A model generated the notes under the pieces. The model ran no database searches, was not told the DNA's origin, and was given only the letters and a program-made list of their open reading frames with translations. This document shows, piece by piece, positions 55,553 to 56,293 of a stretch of 56,293 nt of DNA. Position numbers and translations under genes: made by a program. This DNA is from Nodosilinea sp. LEGE 07088 (GTDB lineage Bacteria; Cyanobacteriota; Cyanobacteriia; Phormidesmidales; Phormidesmidaceae), in the NCBI RefSeq assembly GCF_015207395.1, contig NZ_JADEWX010000019.1, positions 1-56,293 on the forward strand. Direction: 5' to 3'. Numbering within the stretch: position 1 is the stretch's first letter; each line of letters begins with the position of its first letter.

Positions 55553-55813
55553 CTAAGCCCGCTCACGGTGTTCAGCTTGGTCGCGCAACCGGCGGGCGTG
55601 TTCCTGGCTGTTAGCAATATCGGGTCGAGAGTTGATCACCCCAACGCTTTCCCAATAGGCAACGAGATCTAGCCCTGTTTTAGGAGGATTTTGCAGAAAA
55701 GGACGAAAAGAGAGAACACGAAGAATATACTCTGACAGAGGCAATTGAAGCTGGGAAGCCTCAGCAGAAAGCTCATTCTCTAGCTCTAGTGGTAAATCTA
55801 AAGAGATTGTCAT
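55553..55813 (-). CDS. Antitoxin-like protein of a VapBC-type pair
   Basis: 86 residues. The N-terminus MTISLDLPLELENELSAEA and SQLQLPLSEYILRVL resembles ribbon-helix-helix DNA-binding antitoxins (strand plus two helices). The C-terminal half, charged (PDIANSQEHARRLRDQAEHRERA), would wrap the PIN toxin. It precedes the toxin gene by 7 bases. It likely represses its own promoter, as the family does; no operator can be defined by eye. Confidence 0.8.
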   Translation of the reverse strand: MTISLDLPLELENELSAEASQLQLPLSEYILRVLSFRPFLQNPPKTGLDLVAYWESVGVINSRPDIANSQEHARRLRDQAEHRERA

Positions 55814-55840
55814 AGCACTAAGCCTCCGTAAAGCTTGCGT

Positions 55841-56146
55841 TTAGTAGACAACGCCATGATTCTTCTCGGCACAACCTTGGCAAATGCCATCATTATGCAT
55901 CCAACCACGGAGATTCCGCTCCTCACACCCCTGACAAATTTGAAAATATTGCTTGTTTTCCAGAATTGCCTGAACTTTAAAGTCTACTTCCTGAGGTGAG
56001 GAAGTTTGTGGGAGTACCGAGGCTACTTTCCAACTAGATACGGGTTCATGAGGCTGTGGCCAGGATATGCCGCGAACAAGGATATGAATTACATCATTTT
56101 CTTGTTTGACTTGCATGAATTCAGAAACAATTTCTTTGTCGTTCAT
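55841..56146 (-). CDS. Small zinc-ribbon hypothetical protein
   Basis: 101 residues, unrecognised. The C-terminus has ICQGCEERNLRGWMHNDGICQGCAEKNHG, two CxxC knuckles 20 residues apart, which would bind one zinc. The N-terminal 60 residues (VKQENDVIHILVRGISWPQPHEPVSSWK) form a short beta-rich module. It is the first of the minus-strand trio ending with the VapBC-like pair (27-base gap), but whether it belongs to that operon is unclear. Confidence 0.6.
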   Translation of the reverse strand: MNDKEIVSEFMQVKQENDVIHILVRGISWPQPHEPVSSWKVASVLPQTSSPQEVDFKVQAILENKQYFQICQGCEERNLRGWMHNDGICQGCAEKNHGVVY

Positions 56147-56293
56147 AATTTGTAAAGATTCAGGGGCTGGGCAGTCCTAAGTTCTTGATTGGATTTCTAG
56201 GCCGCCAAGTCAGGTGCACCAGCGCTGGGGCAGGAGTCTAGCTTAGCGGCGATGAATTTAGACAAAAGTAGAGTGGGCGGACTGTTGGGAAAA

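Overview
The window is cyanobacterial chromosome. The evidence is a set of genes largely confined to cyanobacteria and plastids (ndhM, ycf23, ycf35, ycf66, DUF3038, DUF4335, DUF2997 and DUF4327 proteins, a valyl-tRNA synthetase carrying the CAAD thylakoid-anchoring domain) and the very frequent HIP1 octamer GCGATCGC. It is GC-rich with short intergenic gaps. A filamentous Leptolyngbya/Nodosilinea-like genus would fit, but that is a guess. Most genes are housekeeping or conserved cyanobacterial genes. There is no phage, CRISPR array, rRNA or tRNA that I can recognise.

Layout. 1-275: 3' end of a group II intron (HNH tail of its maturase, domain V, probable domain VI). 0.4-9.3 kb: valS with an inserted CAAD domain, a MATE exporter, dnaB with an intein splitting the P-loop, and a persulfide dioxygenase-rhodanese fusion. 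9.4-14.1 kb (minus strand): a Uma2-type nuclease, ycf23, an HpsE-like glycosyltransferase, leuB. 14.2-17 kb (plus): a YqiA-like hydrolase and the DUF3038-DUF4335 pair. 17-19.2 kb (minus): ferredoxin, ycf35 and DUF2997 as one conserved group, then a secreted DUF302 protein. 19.5-22.7 kb: ilvE, a GPH-type symporter, a phosphoribosyltransferase. 22.6-28.8 kb (minus): a four-gene signalling-like cluster of PP2C phosphatase, CHAT-FHA caspase-like protein, an unknown protein and a TPR-dispanin membrane protein. 28.9-32.6 kb: ndhM, gloB, a small protein, a RCK potassium channel and a second Uma2 gene. 32.7-41.9 kb (minus): ileS, ycf66, a STAS-sugar-transferase fusion, acnA, a J-domain/TPR protein. 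42-49.2 kb: a TM2 protein, a ComEA-like HhH protein, phosphoketolase, leuA, msrA, a papain-like protein. 49.18-49.70 kb: the collapsed remains of a peptide ABC transporter operon. 49.9-56.3 kb: aqpZ, DUF72, DUF4327, a SixA-like phosphatase, an unknown proline-rich protein, an epoxide-hydrolase-like enzyme, a VapBC-like toxin-antitoxin pair and a small zinc-ribbon protein.

How genes work together: leuA, leuB and ilvE belong to branched-chain amino-acid synthesis but are scattered rather than in one operon. Phosphoketolase and aconitase feed central carbon metabolism; ndhM, ycf35 and ycf66 point to the photosynthetic membrane. The most unusual items are the intein in the DnaB P-loop with HTH-like inserts, the PP2C/CHAT-FHA/TPR-dispanin cluster, the CAAD insertion in ValRS, the STAS-sugar transferase fusion and the deletion-fused dpp pseudogene. 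Intergenic DNA carries several short tandem duplications and dispersed palindromes, including a terminator whose stem is made of two HIP1 sites.
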